Assembly (NCBI GenBank): GCA_002403335.1
Contig: DHHO01000011.1
Span: 3,367 to 67,366 of the forward strand
Source of the DNA: Caldiserica bacterium UBA4770
GTDB taxonomy: Bacteria > Caldisericota > Caldisericia > Caldisericales > Caldisericaceae
Direction of reading: 5' to 3'
DNA length: 64,000 nt
Shown: piece after piece, positions 33,498-41,925 of the stretch
Layout of the letters: each line of letters opens with the position of its first letter
Numbering within the stretch: the first letter of the stretch is position 1
The notes under the pieces: generated by a model
Database searches by the model: none
What the model saw: the letters and a program-made list of their open reading frames with translations, nothing else
Told to the model about the DNA's origin: nothing
Program-made: the position numbers and the translations under genes

Positions 33498-34975
33498 AAA
33501 AAAGAATATTAGCTTCGATTCTCAAAGACCGTTTCCTTCTTTCAAACGCAATAAGGCAAGGCCTTACTAAGGATTTATTCGATGCTCCAGAGGAAAGAAT
33601 ACTTGTGGATTTCCTGACAAAGAACTTTCCTAAAATGGATACAAACCTTGATGTGGAAATTATAAAGGAAAAAATCGATGAAGAGGGTCTGTACACTGAA
33701 AAGGTAGGAGCATTACTCGAAGAGTTAAAGGGAGAAAAACCCCGTTCCCTTGAAACCGTGTTAAACTATTTAGACATCCTTAAAAAAAGAAGTGCCGAGC
33801 AGGAACTACTCTCTATAAACAAAAAAATTCAATTTTATATAGAGTCAAAGACCCATAAGGAAAACATTGTGGAGTTTACTGGTGACCTTATAAATGAGTT
33901 AAGAAATATTGTACAGACAGGAACGAAAAAGAGATTTGATCCTATTAGAACTCAGCTCATCACGTTTTCCGCAGAGCTTGACAAAAGAGGCGATGAGGGC
34001 AATATAATCCTTGGCTACTCTATGGAGCCTTTTTCCCTCCTGAACGAGTCTCTTTCTGGTGCAAGAAGAGGGTTCTATTATGCACTTGGAGGAGCTCCAA
34101 GGCGGGGCAAAACAAACCTTATGCTTAAGGTTGCATCAAGTATTGCAAATAATGCAAAAATCCCTGTTCTTTACTATTCATGGGAACAGACTGCAAGGGT
34201 GTTATTTTTAAGAATCCTGTCACAAGAAACTCTTATTGACTCATTCAAGCTTGAAACATCGAACATCGTAAACGATCCTGAGTTATCCAGGAAATTCGAA
34301 GAGGGATACGTGAAGGTCCAGAATTATATGAACTATCTTTACTTAGTTGAGGGAAGAAGAGATGATACAATTAACAGAATAAGAAGTAATGCTCTTGCAG
34401 TAATGCAAGAGGCAAACAGTGACAGAGTGGCAATTTTTATAGATTACCTTCAGAAAGTACCCACCACCATCCTTTATCAAGACCTTGCCCAACAGGTAGA
34501 CGAAGTTTCAGGAGGGTTAGCAAGCCTTTCTCTTGAACTTAACTGCCCCATATTTGCCATATCATCTTTTGATAAGGAGGGATCAAAGCTGGATTCAGAG
34601 GAAAGCCCAGAGAGGCCAACAATGTTTAACTGTACAGGCGGGGGAGATATTGAGTACGATTCTGATGTAACAATGGTACTCATTAAGGATTTTAAGGATA
34701 CGAATACTCTCTACGAAAAAATTATGAATGCCTCAAAAGAAGGAAGAATTGACCCTAACAGGATCCCCCATTTTGATATTCTTAATCTACACATAGATAA
34801 AAATAGAGATGCACCCTTCGGCGGTAATATCATTATTCAGTACCTTTTCCTTATAGAGCATAACAATCTTGTTGAAATTGGGTATAAGGATGTTGCCCAG
34901 GACAGAACATATGCGAAGATAACAAAGATATTTGATTGGATGTTTGAGAGCGGTTACCTAGTTAATATGAGATAA
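33485..34975 (+). CDS. DnaB-family helicase-like ATPase with divergent motifs
   Basis: A 496-residue protein with the full DnaB layout: an N-terminal helical domain (about 1-90), a linker, and a RecA-like motor (about 180-480). Walker A is GAPRRGKTNL near 202, where DnaB usually has GRPSMGKTA. Walker B is AIFIDYLQKV, as in DnaB. The Q-loop (usually ALSQLNR) reads AISSFDK, so the usual glutamine is missing. A GGGDIEYDSDVTMVL segment aligns with the DnaB IEQDAD motif. No phage or replication genes are adjacent. It could be a second replicative helicase, a loader or a recombination ATPase. GGAGG precedes the ATG. Confidence 0.82.
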   Translation: MDEVKKRILASILKDRFLLSNAIRQGLTKDLFDAPEERILVDFLTKNFPKMDTNLDVEIIKEKIDEEGLYTEKVGALLEELKGEKPRSLETVLNYLDILKKRSAEQELLSINKKIQFYIESKTHKENIVEFTGDLINELRNIVQTGTKKRFDPIRTQLITFSAELDKRGDEGNIILGYSMEPFSLLNESLSGARRGFYYALGGAPRRGKTNLMLKVASSIANNAKIPVLYYSWEQTARVLFLRILSQETLIDSFKLETSNIVNDPELSRKFEEGYVKVQNYMNYLYLVEGRRDDTINRIRSNALAVMQEANSDRVAIFIDYLQKVPTTILYQDLAQQVDEVSGGLASLSLELNCPIFAISSFDKEGSKLDSEESPERPTMFNCTGGGDIEYDSDVTMVLIKDFKDTNTLYEKIMNASKEGRIDPNRIPHFDILNLHIDKNRDAPFGGNIIIQYLFLIEHNNLVEIGYKDVAQDRTYAKITKIFDWMFESGYLVNMR

Positions 34976-34977
34976 AT

Positions 34978-35448
34978 ATGGATAGAATGTATCCATCAAG
35001 ACCCATTGTTGCTGTAGGAGGTATTCTCATTAAAGAAAACAGGCTCCTTCTTGGAAGAAGAAAGAAATCTCCTGATGAAGGAAAGTGGAGTATCCCTGGG
35101 GGTGCTGTGGAGATAGGTGAATCTCTTATTGATGCGCTCAGGAGGGAAATGAAGGAAGAGTGTAAAATCAACGTCATTGATGCTACCCCTTTTATCATCA
35201 TTGATAGAATATACAGAAAAGGAGAAGTAGTTATTTATCAATACTCCATCATTGATTTCCTTATAAGGAAGTTTTCGGGATTACCCACAGCAGGAAGCGA
35301 TGCTCTCGAGTTAAAATTTTTCTCTGAAGGTGAGCTCACAGAACCAGATGTTGGAAACAGTATAAAAGAAATGAAAGAAGCTGTTTTCCATGGGAACCCT
35401 GGTGAAATAGTGTATAGAATCTTTGATGAGCAATTCAAGGAAACATAA
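34978..35448 (+). CDS. Nudix hydrolase
   Basis: A 156-residue Nudix protein with the box GAVEIGESLIDALRREMKEE near residues 39-58. It matches Gx5Ex7REUxEE; the final G-U of the consensus reads CKI. Such enzymes hydrolyse a nucleoside diphosphate linked to another group, for example ADP-ribose. It starts 2 nt after the DnaB-like stop without a clear ribosome-binding site, implying coupled translation. The region after it (35449-35749) has no gene, only a weak hairpin at 35501-35518. Confidence 0.87.
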   Translation: MDRMYPSRPIVAVGGILIKENRLLLGRRKKSPDEGKWSIPGGAVEIGESLIDALRREMKEECKINVIDATPFIIIDRIYRKGEVVIYQYSIIDFLIRKFSGLPTAGSDALELKFFSEGELTEPDVGNSIKEMKEAVFHGNPGEIVYRIFDEQFKET

Positions 35449-35728
35449 CGCCCAGCTCTTTCCTTCTTCTTCCCTTCCTCATTGAGAGGATAAACGAGAG
35501 AAAGGTCTTTCAACCTTTAAAAGATAAAGAGCCAGGCATACAAATTTTACGCAGTACTTATTTTTTGTCAAACTTCTTTAAAAGAACCTACGAGCCTTGG
35601 TCAGTATGTTGTTTTGCTCCAATGAAATATTGAACGAGAAGCCCTTTCTTCTGTTATTAAAAACCCAAAGCCAGGCAATCACCCTGAACAAGCGAAGTTG
35701 TAAATATGATCTCTTCGAAAGTCTAACA

Positions 35729-35761
35729 AAAAATTCGAAGGGGGTTAACTTACCCCTTCGA
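35729..35761 (-). terminator. Intrinsic terminator, also a hairpin-repeat copy
   Basis: On the minus strand CGAAGGGG pairs with CCCCTTCG (35736-35760) and is followed by AATTTTTTG. It overlaps the final codons of the esterase gene (stop at 35750). The arm and loop resemble the CGAAGGGGGT / ACCTCTTCG modules of the repeat blocks, so this single copy may have been recruited as a terminator. Confidence 0.75.
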
Positions 35762-36508
35762 TACAGACAAATGCTTTTTTATAAACCCAAGGGATTTCTC
35801 ACAAATGATGTCTTTATCATAGTCCATAGTTGCAACATGATATGAATTTTCAAGCCAGATAATCTCTTTCTCTTTTGAAGGAAGATACTTAAGGGTATAC
35901 TCCACGTTACTTAAAGGGACAACATGATCTTCACGTGATTTAAATATGAGGTTTGGCTGCTCTACTTTATTTAGATTATCCCTGACAAGTTTTAACAACT
36001 TAACCATCTCATGAGCACCCCCTGTGGGAGTTCTATCATATGCAAGTTCATGCTCAGAAGGATCTTTTATGTCCGAGGAAATGGCAGGAACTGATTTTAT
36101 GAATAGCTTAAGAATAGGAAGAAGTCTTACTGAGAATCCTTCAAGCAGAATAATATGGTTTATAAGAATCCCCCCAAGAATTTCAGAATGGCTTTCTTCA
36201 AGATAAAGGGCAAGAGCCCCTCCCATTGAAAGACCCTCAACAAAAATGTTATCAACTCTCTTTCTTAATGTAGAATAGGCATTCTCCACATCTTTAATCC
36301 AATCAGTATAAGAAACTTTGTTAAGATCTTCCCATTTTGTGCCATGTCCTGAAAGTCGAGGACACTCAATATGAAGACCATTATCAGCAAGAAACCTGGC
36401 AAGGTAGATAACGCTCCCAGTTGTCCCTGTAAATCCTTGAAGTACAACTACTCCTGCATTCAGTCTTCCTTCGTGGGAAAAACTCTCAGCTCCCTTCATT
36501 ATTTCCAT
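35750..36508 (-). CDS. Carboxylesterase/monoglyceride-lipase-like alpha/beta hydrolase
   Basis: A 252-residue alpha/beta hydrolase resembling Est30-type carboxylesterases. It has VVLQGFTGTTGSV (oxyanion HG-type loop as QGFTG), PRLSGHGT, nucleophile EGLSMGG (Ser near 95), an acid in SREDHVVPL and a catalytic His in NSYHVATMDYD. The substrate is probably a short acyl ester or monoacylglycerol. GGGGGGAG precedes the ATG at 36508. The PspC gene ends 13 nt upstream. Confidence 0.85.
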   Translation of the reverse strand: MEIMKGAESFSHEGRLNAGVVVLQGFTGTTGSVIYLARFLADNGLHIECPRLSGHGTKWEDLNKVSYTDWIKDVENAYSTLRKRVDNIFVEGLSMGGALALYLEESHSEILGGILINHIILLEGFSVRLLPILKLFIKSVPAISSDIKDPSEHELAYDRTPTGGAHEMVKLLKLVRDNLNKVEQPNLIFKSREDHVVPLSNVEYTLKYLPSKEKEIIWLENSYHVATMDYDKDIICEKSLGFIKKHLSVSKG

Positions 36509-36521
36509 ATCTCCCCCCTTT

Positions 36522-36854
36522 TTAAGTCAATGGCTCAAGTGGCATAATAATACCAAGTACTATATAAATGACGACCATAACAAAAAATAGATGTGGCACA
36601 AAAAGAAGTATCACCCACACAACCCTTACAATTGTAGGATCAATGGAAAGGTAATTTGCTATCCCACCACAAACTCCAAAGAGAATTCTATCCTTTCTTG
36701 ACCTATAAAGTCTCTTTTCATGACTTGTCTGTGCTGCACACTCCCTGCAATAGAGTTTACCATTAACAATAACCGATTCCTCCGGGGTAATTGCCTTCCC
36801 ACAGTTTTTACATATACCCGTAGCGTCTTTAGATGGGTCATTGTAGCTTTTCAT
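36522..36854 (-). CDS. PspC-domain protein with N-terminal zinc ribbon
   Basis: A 110-residue protein. An N-terminal zinc-binding segment has CKNCGKAI and LYCREC, four cysteines in two CxxC pairs. It is joined to a PspC domain (KDRILFGVCGGIANYLSIDP) and membrane helices (VVWVILLFVPHLFFVMVVIYI). PspC proteins sense or transmit envelope stress. The start was placed at 36854, where AAGGAGGAAAG precedes it; the longer frame to 36890 lies in the neighbouring gene. It overlaps that gene by 17 nt. Confidence 0.83.
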   Translation of the reverse strand: MKSYNDPSKDATGICKNCGKAITPEESVIVNGKLYCRECAAQTSHEKRLYRSRKDRILFGVCGGIANYLSIDPTIVRVVWVILLFVPHLFFVMVVIYIVLGIIMPLEPLT

Positions 36855-37359
36855 GTTCTTTCCTCCTTCGTCCCGAGAAGAATATAACAATACCTATCAC
36901 AACAAGCATAACACCGATTCCGTAGTCCCTTATAATCCTGTAAAATTCTTCAGACACCCCTACAGCAGAGGGAAGAAACAGGATAATAGCAACTGCAATG
37001 AGTATTACGCCCCATATGATACTCCTTGAGGAGTATTTGTAAAAAGTTCCCGATATAATAAGCGAAAGACCTGCGGAAATAAAGATTGAGGCAAAAAGCA
37101 GGATACTGTTGAATGTCAAGATGGAGAACACAAAAAGCAGAGTGGTTATCCCAAGAAAAAGAACAAAAAGCTCACCACTTACATCGTTCTTTCCCTTTTT
37201 TAGAAAGGCCCTGATACCAAAGAATATGCCATTCATCGTAAGAAGGATACCCACAAATGTCCAGAAAACGGAATCAACAATATAAACATTATTAAGAATA
37301 AATGCTGCCCCCAGTGAGATTAGCAAACTTCCAAAGAAAAACCTTCCTGAGTACTCCAC
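36838..37359 (-). CDS. Membrane protein with about six helices, LiaF/DUF-like
   Basis: A 173-residue hydrophobic protein with about six helices (first at 8-27, last at 145-163) and an RRRKEHEKLQ tail. The start is a GTG at 37359, well placed after AAAGGAGG. It pairs with the following PspC gene. Small membrane proteins of this shape often accompany PspC and LiaF in envelope-stress modules, but no family motif is certain. Confidence 0.65.
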   Translation of the reverse strand: MEYSGRFFFGSLLISLGAAFILNNVYIVDSVFWTFVGILLTMNGIFFGIRAFLKKGKNDVSGELFVLFLGITTLLFVFSILTFNSILLFASIFISAGLSLIISGTFYKYSSRSIIWGVILIAVAIILFLPSAVGVSEEFYRIIRDYGIGVMLVVIGIVIFFSGRRRKEHEKLQ

Positions 37360-37399
37360 CTTATACCTCCTTTAAAAGAAATTTAAGAATATTCTCCAA

Positions 37400-38248
37400 T
37401 TAAATCCTCTCAGTATAAAGGTGTATAGAAAGAACCTCGGGGCCAGTATTTGTCCCTACTATAGGCCCAAGTCTTACAAGAGGTAGTTGAGTGTTGAACT
37501 CCTTTTCACAGATTTTCCTAAACTCTTCTGCCTCTTCCCTGTTATCTCCATAGATTACGGACATATACTTCATCCCATATTGTTCTATCTTTTCTTTAAC
37601 AATTTCTATGATCCTTTCCTTTGCTCGCTTTGCCGTCCTTGGTTGTTCAAACGTATCCACAACTCCATCCTTAATGTAAAGAAGGGGCTTCACCCTGATT
37701 GCTGTCCCGAGAGCAGCCCTTGCCCTGCCTATCCTTCCTGTTCTTGCAAGGTAAAAAAGGTCGCCCACTATAAAGTACACATTGGAGTGCTTGTAAAGGT
37801 CAGGGATTTCCTTAAGAACATCTTCCAAACTTTTCCCTTCCTCATATAACATTCTTGCAATCTCCATCACCTGGTATCCGCATCCAAGTGAAACAAATTT
37901 AGAATCAAATACATATATTTTATCGCTCTTGAGGGTTTCTTTTGCAATGTTCGCCGAATTAACAGTTCCACTCATTTGAGTCGAGATGTGAATGGAAATG
38001 ATTGAGTTACCTGCATCAAGTATTGGCTTGTAGACTTTGATAAAATCTTCTGGAGAGGGTTGCGAGGTAAAAGAAAGTTCTCCCCCTCTTAATCTTTTGT
38101 AGAAGGTATCATCATCAATGTCTAACCTTTCCTTGTAGGTCTCCTCACCAAACCTTACGTAAAGCGGTACTACTTCGATATTGTACTTTTTGACCATATC
38201 TTCCGAAAGGTAAGATGTGGAATCCATTACAATACGCACTTTTTTCAT
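37400..38248 (-). CDS. DegV-family fatty-acid-binding protein (second copy)
   Basis: A 282-residue DegV protein with the lipid-head-group motifs MDSTSYL near the N-terminus and FTSQPSPEDF, ISIHISTQMSGT and FDSKFVSLG further on. FakB/DegV proteins hold a fatty acid for phosphorylation by FakA; no FakA gene is nearby. It is about half identical by eye to the adjacent copy (38250-39092), so the two are tandem paralogues, possibly with different chain preferences. It is separated from its sister by 1 nt. Confidence 0.88.
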   Translation of the reverse strand: MKKVRIVMDSTSYLSEDMVKKYNIEVVPLYVRFGEETYKERLDIDDDTFYKRLRGGELSFTSQPSPEDFIKVYKPILDAGNSIISIHISTQMSGTVNSANIAKETLKSDKIYVFDSKFVSLGCGYQVMEIARMLYEEGKSLEDVLKEIPDLYKHSNVYFIVGDLFYLARTGRIGRARAALGTAIRVKPLLYIKDGVVDTFEQPRTAKRAKERIIEIVKEKIEQYGMKYMSVIYGDNREEAEEFRKICEKEFNTQLPLVRLGPIVGTNTGPEVLSIHLYTERI

Positions 38249-38249
38249 T

Positions 38250-39092
38250 CTAACCTCCCTTTGTAATGAATGGTATTCCCAAATATCTTGGTCCCATATG
38301 ATTGCTTAGCACAGGACCAATACTATACTTTCTAACAGAAAGGCCTGTCTCTTTTTCAATCATTTGCCGGAATTCCTCTCCCTCTTCTTTATTGGTTCCG
38401 CAAATGATATCTACCTGTTCAAGCCCTCCTTTCTTCCTTATAGTATCTTTGAAGACCTCTACCATTCCTTTTACTGCCGAGCTTTTTGTCCTTGCAATTT
38501 TAAGAAGTTCTATACGTCCATCCTTGAGGTATAGGATAAACTGAAGTTTCAGTAAAGTAGTTACAATAGATTGTAGATGCCCTATCCTTCCTCCCCTTAT
38601 AAGGTAATTTATATCCATGGGTACGAAATATCCATTTACCCTTTTGTGAAATTCTTCAAGTTCCTCTTTTATTTTTTCCCTGTCAAAGCCATCTTTAATT
38701 AATTCACAGACCTTTCGGACCTTGTAAAGAAGAGGAATCGTAACAACTTTAGAATCAATGATTGTTACCCTGTCTGTCCTGAGTTCTTCTTTTGCAAGAT
38801 TTGCAGAGTTTATCGTACCAGAAAGTTGCTCAGAAATATGGATTGAGATAATCTCGTCACCTTTATCCAGAATCGGTTTATAAGCAGCAATAAAGTCGTC
38901 TGGAGAAGGCTGCGAGGTTGTGCATAACGCACCTTCCTCCAGTTTTTGATAAAACTCCTCTTTTGAAATATCGATACCGTCCCTGAGAAACCTCTCACCT
39001 ATTCTTACATAAAGGGGAACCACTGTAACATCTAATCCCCTCGCCTCTTCAGTACTTATGTCTGCTGTGGAATCCGTCACAACTTTTATCAT
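38250..39092 (-). CDS. DegV-family fatty-acid-binding protein (first copy)
   Basis: A 280-residue DegV protein with VTDSTADI at the start, CTTSQPSPDDF, ISIHISEQLSGT and IIDSKVVT. The structure fits binding of a fatty acid by its carboxylate. It follows the PAP2-like gene with a 4-nt overlap and precedes a paralogue, which suggests a lipid-handling operon downstream of dcd. Confidence 0.88.
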   Translation of the reverse strand: MIKVVTDSTADISTEEARGLDVTVVPLYVRIGERFLRDGIDISKEEFYQKLEEGALCTTSQPSPDDFIAAYKPILDKGDEIISIHISEQLSGTINSANLAKEELRTDRVTIIDSKVVTIPLLYKVRKVCELIKDGFDREKIKEELEEFHKRVNGYFVPMDINYLIRGGRIGHLQSIVTTLLKLQFILYLKDGRIELLKIARTKSSAVKGMVEVFKDTIRKKGGLEQVDIICGTNKEEGEEFRQMIEKETGLSVRKYSIGPVLSNHMGPRYLGIPFITKGG

Positions 39093-39664
39093 ATGACCTC
39101 CTTCATTATTATAAATGCAATAAGTGTTGCAATTACCGCACTCATTGCCCCAAGAAAAAATTGCGCTATTGTGTGCTCTCCGAGCTTAATCTTACTTATA
39201 CCAAACGGGATTAATAAAAGAAATAAGTAAAGAGCTTTAGGACCTATGGTAAGGCCCAGCACCGTTGTAGGACCTGCAACAGTTGCTGCGTGACCTGAGA
39301 CCTTGTACCCCAGAGCATTTATAAGAAAAAGGACAATTGTACTTAAAAGATAAGCAAAAATAAAGAATACAAAATCTCCATCTCCTTTTATAAGGATCAA
39401 TGTGATAAGCCCCGCCGTACAACTTAGAATACTTATTATAAAAGAGTTCCTCCTCCGTCTTGAACGATTACTCTCTTTTTTAAGCAGTAGGGTTGACAGG
39501 ATTACTGGAAGAACCACAATAAAGATTAAATATACAATATAAGAAGCAGGGTTACCCTTTTTGAAGATGTAAAGAATTGTACCTGTAATAAGCCCCACAA
39601 GAACTACAACAATATCCGAGGCAAAAAATCCATAAAGCCTGTTCAGTCTATCTTCGGAAGCCAT
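39089..39664 (-). CDS. PAP2-like membrane phosphatase (divergent)
   Basis: A 191-residue membrane protein with about six helices. The KVSGHAATVAGP and KIKLGEHTIAQFFLGA segments match the second and third PAP2 phosphatase motifs (SGH and R/KxxxxxHxxxQ), while the first motif is weak. It could dephosphorylate a lipid or isoprenyl phosphate. It overlaps dcd by 22 nt and the DegV gene by 4 nt. Confidence 0.7.
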   Translation of the reverse strand: MASEDRLNRLYGFFASDIVVVLVGLITGTILYIFKKGNPASYIVYLIFIVVLPVILSTLLLKKESNRSRRRRNSFIISILSCTAGLITLILIKGDGDFVFFIFAYLLSTIVLFLINALGYKVSGHAATVAGPTTVLGLTIGPKALYLFLLLIPFGISKIKLGEHTIAQFFLGAMSAVIATLIAFIIMKEVI

Positions 39665-40197
39665 ATCCCTGTCTGTTTCTGATATTTTCCATTTTTATCC
39701 CTGTATGAATTTATGCAAATACCATCAGCTTTCAAAAATATAACCTGTGCTATGCCTTCATTTGCATACACCTTAACCGGAAGGGGGGTGGTGTTAGAGA
39801 TTTCTATTGTTACAAATCCTTCCCACTCTGGTTCAAGTGGAGTTACATTGACAATAATACCCATCCTTGCATAGGTACTCTTCCCCAGTACAATACAGAG
39901 AATGTCTCTCGGAATCCTGAAGTACTCAAGACTTTTTGCAAGTGCAAATGAATTTGGAGGGATGAGACATTCTTTCCCTTTAAAATCCACAAAGCTATTG
40001 GTAGAGAAATTTTTGGGGTCTACAATTGTTGAAAAAATGTTTGTAAAGATCTTAAACTCATCCCCCACACGCATATCATATCCGTAAGATGACACACCGT
40101 AAGAAATTACTCCCCTAGAAACCTGAGATTTCTCAAAGGGTTCAATCATTCCCTTCTCTCCCTGTTCAATAATCCAGCTATCAGGCTTTACACTCAT
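39643..40197 (-). CDS. dcd: dCTP deaminase
   Basis: A 184-residue enzyme converting dCTP to dUTP (and possibly to dUMP in bifunctional forms). It has SYGVSSYGYDMRVGD near the N-terminus, KSTYARMGI and VNVTPLEPEWEG with the catalytic Glu, and NTTPLPVKVYANEGIAQ. The length is close to the usual 170-195. The ATG lies 6 nt after a TATAAT, so the transcript is probably leaderless. It is the first gene of a minus-strand operon with PAP2-like and two degV genes. Confidence 0.93.
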   Translation of the reverse strand: MSVKPDSWIIEQGEKGMIEPFEKSQVSRGVISYGVSSYGYDMRVGDEFKIFTNIFSTIVDPKNFSTNSFVDFKGKECLIPPNSFALAKSLEYFRIPRDILCIVLGKSTYARMGIIVNVTPLEPEWEGFVTIEISNTTPLPVKVYANEGIAQVIFLKADGICINSYRDKNGKYQKQTGIWLPKID

Positions 40198-40203
40198 ATA
40201 AAA

Positions 40204-40232
40204 ATTATAACAACATATTCATAAAAAACCAA
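40204..40232 (-). promoter_or_regulatory. Promoter of dcd, leaderless type
   Basis: On the minus strand TTGGTT (40227-40232) is 17 nt from a perfect TATAAT (40204-40209), and the ATG begins 6 nt after that. No ribosome-binding site is possible in so short a leader. This is the clearest leaderless promoter in the window. The interval 40233-40389 shows no gene. Confidence 0.6.
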
Positions 40233-40389
40233 AAAATAAGAAGAAGTGCTCCATATATTGTTTTATCTTTGAGAATAAAAAAGAAAGGACAGGAGGTTAA
40301 ATTACCTTAATATCTCAGCATGAAAATAAGTAAAACATTATTTCACCGTACTGTGGCAGGAATCTACTTCTCAATAATCCATTTGTCCT

Positions 40390-41292
40390 TTAACCTCTCG
40401 CTTTTCTCCTCATTATCTCCCTGTAAACAAGATATGCCACAATTCCCCAGGGAAGCAGGATTACCACAATAAATAAAAGCCCGAATAAGGACTTAATAAG
40501 AGCATTATAAAGAACCTTCAATCCCTCTATAATCGGGGTGAAGGGTCCTGGTTTTAGGAACTGCGTCTCCTTCTCGCTAAGGCTTATAGTAACCTCTGAA
40601 TACTCTGTGTGAAATTCTATATAATTCATTCTCCCTTTTGTTGTTTCTATCTCTGTCTCTACAGATTGTATCTCGTTTCTCAATGCAATCATATCCTGAA
40701 CTGTCTTTGCCTCTGTTAACCACCCAAGCAGGAGATTTCTCTGCTCCTCGAGTACTTTGAGCCTTGAAGAGAGGTCTACGTATTCTCCAGAGACATCTTT
40801 TGTTAAAACATTAAGGCTCACCACCTTGCCAAGCTTAGTTAATGTTGCAGTAAAATTATCAAAATCTTTTGCAGGTATTATTACACTGATTGTACCATAG
40901 TAATAGTCGTTATCCTGCCGGGAGTAATTTGAACCCGATACATAGCCTGAAAGCGATGTTGCCTCAAAAGAAATCCTATTCCATACCTCAAAGAATTTTC
41001 CCTTATCCACAATAAGAGATATGCTTCCATTCTTAAGAATCTTCAGACCATATTGCGAGTCTTGAGATGAAACTGTCTCACCGCTCCTCTCCAGTTCTGC
41101 TGAAAGATAGTACCCCGTTCCTGGTTCAGAGCGTTCTACTGTAGATTTATCAATTTCAGGACTTATCGGGGGCTGTAGAAAACTAAAAAAATCGCCTTTA
41201 AGGAACAATGAGTAGAGAAAATAGCCGGAAACAATAAGAATCAAGGCACAGAGAACTATAAGGATAACCTTTGTACTTTTTCTTATCTTCAT
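40390..41292 (-). CDS. DUF4349-like membrane-anchored protein
   Basis: A 300-residue protein. The N-terminal helix (about 7-28) is followed by a periplasmic or extracellular domain with SISLIVDKGKFFEVWNRI and SRLKVLEEQRNLLLGWL (coiled coil), then a C-terminal membrane helix (about 265-290, LFGLLFIVVILLPWGIVAYLV). This matches the DUF4349 layout. The function of the family is unknown. A GGAGG site precedes the ATG. It is transcribed divergently from rimP. Confidence 0.75.
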   Translation of the reverse strand: MKIRKSTKVILIVLCALILIVSGYFLYSLFLKGDFFSFLQPPISPEIDKSTVERSEPGTGYYLSAELERSGETVSSQDSQYGLKILKNGSISLIVDKGKFFEVWNRISFEATSLSGYVSGSNYSRQDNDYYYGTISVIIPAKDFDNFTATLTKLGKVVSLNVLTKDVSGEYVDLSSRLKVLEEQRNLLLGWLTEAKTVQDMIALRNEIQSVETEIETTKGRMNYIEFHTEYSEVTISLSEKETQFLKPGPFTPIIEGLKVLYNALIKSLFGLLFIVVILLPWGIVAYLVYREIMRRKARG

Positions 41293-41372
41293 CTTAACCT
41301 CCTTCTTCCCATTTAAGGGAAGTTTTTAACTTCTTCATACATTAGACTCCCTAACTACCCAAAAAGTTCCAT

Positions 41373-41401
41373 TTGCAAAATTTAAGGTTTTCCTTTACAA
41401 T
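41373..41401 (+). promoter_or_regulatory. Promoter of the rimP-nusA-infB operon
   Basis: TTGCAA (41373-41378) and TACAAT (41396-41401) are separated by 17 nt. Transcription would start near 41408 and read through the hairpin at 41425-41442 before reaching rimP at 41461. Confidence 0.55.
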
Positions 41402-41424
41402 ATACCATATTAGAAGTGTTATTT

Positions 41425-41451
41425 AGTGGGTAAAAACCCACTTTTTATTTT
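41425..41451 (+). terminator. Intrinsic terminator in the leader of rimP-nusA-infB
   Basis: AGTGGGT pairs with ACCCACT around AAAA (41425-41442) and is followed by TTTTTATTTT. It lies about 10 nt before the rimP start codon and downstream of the presumed promoter. No plus-strand gene ends here (the upstream neighbour is divergent), so its likely job is attenuation. Confidence 0.7.
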
Positions 41452-41460
41452 GGTGGATAT

Positions 41461-41925
41461 ATGGAAAGAATAGAGGAAATTGTAAAAAAAAATGCAGAGA
41501 GGATGGGTTTAATTCCCCTCGAAGTTAATATAAGGAATGGAGAAATAGGGGCCGTCATTTTTAAAAATGGTGGCAACCTTAATGTTGAAGACCTCGAGGA
41601 GTTATCAAGGTACATCCAGAAAGACCTTTCCATATTAGGCCTTGATGGAGTGTATGGAATTAACCTTTATTCTCCAGGTCTTGATAGAGTTTTGAAGAGC
41701 AGGTTTGAGCTTGATCTCTTCGCAGGAAGCAACGTAAAATTTTCTTACGAGAAGGATGACAAAGTTGTTACAGACACTGGTAAATTAATAGGAAATGTCA
41801 ATAATCAAGTCCAATTTGAGAGAAATGGTGAAGTTATAAACATCCCTTTCGAAAAATTGCGCAAGGTATCCCTTTTTACGGATGAATTCAGTAAGCAAAA
41901 GAAAAGGGGGCATAGTAAGAAGTGA
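41461..41925 (+). CDS. rimP: Ribosome maturation factor RimP
   Basis: A 154-residue RimP that helps mature the 30S subunit. It starts MERIEEIVKKNAERMGL, has EDLEELSRYIQKDL and a GVYGINLYSPGLDRVLK segment that matches the family SPGLDRPL. It is the usual first gene of the nusA operon. A GGTGG site lies just after the terminator. It overlaps nusA by 4 nt. Confidence 0.9.
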   Translation: MERIEEIVKKNAERMGLIPLEVNIRNGEIGAVIFKNGGNLNVEDLEELSRYIQKDLSILGLDGVYGINLYSPGLDRVLKSRFELDLFAGSNVKFSYEKDDKVVTDTGKLIGNVNNQVQFERNGEVINIPFEKLRKVSLFTDEFSKQKKRGHSKK

